Position numbers and translations under genes: made by a program. Below, piece by piece: positions 4,929 to 5,018 of a stretch of DNA of 5,018 bases (position 1 is its first letter; every line of letters begins with the position of its first letter). Origin of the DNA: Bacilli bacterium. Lineage in GTDB: Bacteria > Bacillota_I > Bacilli_A > ML615J-28 > CAG-313. Where the stretch lies: the NCBI GenBank assembly GCA_900752975.1, contig CAADXH010000078.1, forward strand, positions 1 to 5,018. The letters run 5' to 3'. Below the pieces are notes generated by a model. It saw nothing but the letters and a program-made list of their open reading frames with translations, made no database searches and was not told where the DNA came from.

Positions 4929-5018
4929 CTACTTTAATTGAATTACGGTTACCCCAAAACCGCCTTCATTTTCTCCACCATATCTAAAACTTGCAATTTG
5001 TGGGCACTTTTTAATATA
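4929..5018 (-). CDS. mutS2: 3' end of a MutS2-like gene (Smr domain), partial
   Basis: The last 29 codons of a minus-strand gene are present, ending in TAG at 4929-4931; the rest lies beyond position 5018. The peptide includes ASFRYGGENEGGFGVTV and ends IQLK. This resembles the end of MutS2, whose C-terminal Smr nuclease domain finishes with a phenylalanine/arginine-glycine stretch, an EGG-G-T(V/I) turn and a final (V/I)ELK. MutS2 is a MutS-related ATPase linked to suppression of recombination and, in Bacillus, to rescue of collided ribosomes. An 8-base gap to the thioredoxin gene suggests an operon. The call rests on a short segment recalled from family sequences, so another Smr-domain protein cannot be excluded. 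Confidence 0.68.
   Translation of the reverse strand, partial: YIKKCPQIASFRYGGENEGGFGVTVIQLK

Overview
This window looks like a stretch of core chromosome from an endospore-forming, very AT-rich member of the Bacillota (Bacilli/Clostridia-type; an uncultured low-GC lineage related to Bacilli is possible). The main evidence is a full-length spoIVA, a gene known only from endospore formers, next to an HU gene as in Bacillus subtilis. Purine-rich Shine-Dalgarno sites and short hairpin-plus-T-tract terminators fit this. Tryptophan is encoded by TGG and no reading frame needs TGA read through, so the mycoplasma code does not apply. The genus cannot be resolved from this sequence.

Layout: an intramembrane CPBP-family protease with an N-terminal zinc ribbon (110-1117, + strand) converges on a run of minus-strand genes. 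In their order of transcription these are: the 3' end of a MutS2-like gene (4929-5018, cut by the window edge), a thioredoxin-like gene 8 bp downstream, a class II Fic AMP-transferase, a DUF402/Ntdp nucleoside tri/diphosphatase, spoIVA, and a 90-residue HU protein. No stretch over 300 bases lacks a gene, and no RNA gene, mobile element or CRISPR array was seen.

Transcription: all five genes from the protease to Fic end in recognisable intrinsic terminators. HU, Ntdp and Fic each have a good -10 (HU with a matching -35; Ntdp and Fic with an extended -10). These three and spoIVA therefore look like separate units, while mutS2 and the thioredoxin gene look co-transcribed. Upstream of spoIVA there is a good match to a mother-cell sigma-E promoter, agreeing with its known control in B. 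subtilis. Three starts were moved downstream of the longest reading frame: HU to 1496, Ntdp to a GTG at 3733, and Fic to 4561.

The genes mostly do separate jobs (mismatch/recombination or ribosome-associated MutS2, redox, protein AMPylation, nucleotide hydrolysis, spore coat basement, nucleoid). I find no convincing undescribed multi-gene system. The points most worth a second look are the HU DNA-binding arm that has lost its usual arginines, the sigma-E-like promoter and inverted repeat over the spoIVA ribosome binding site, a substitution next to the SpoIVA sensor threonine, and the self-contained Fic gene set in a housekeeping locus.
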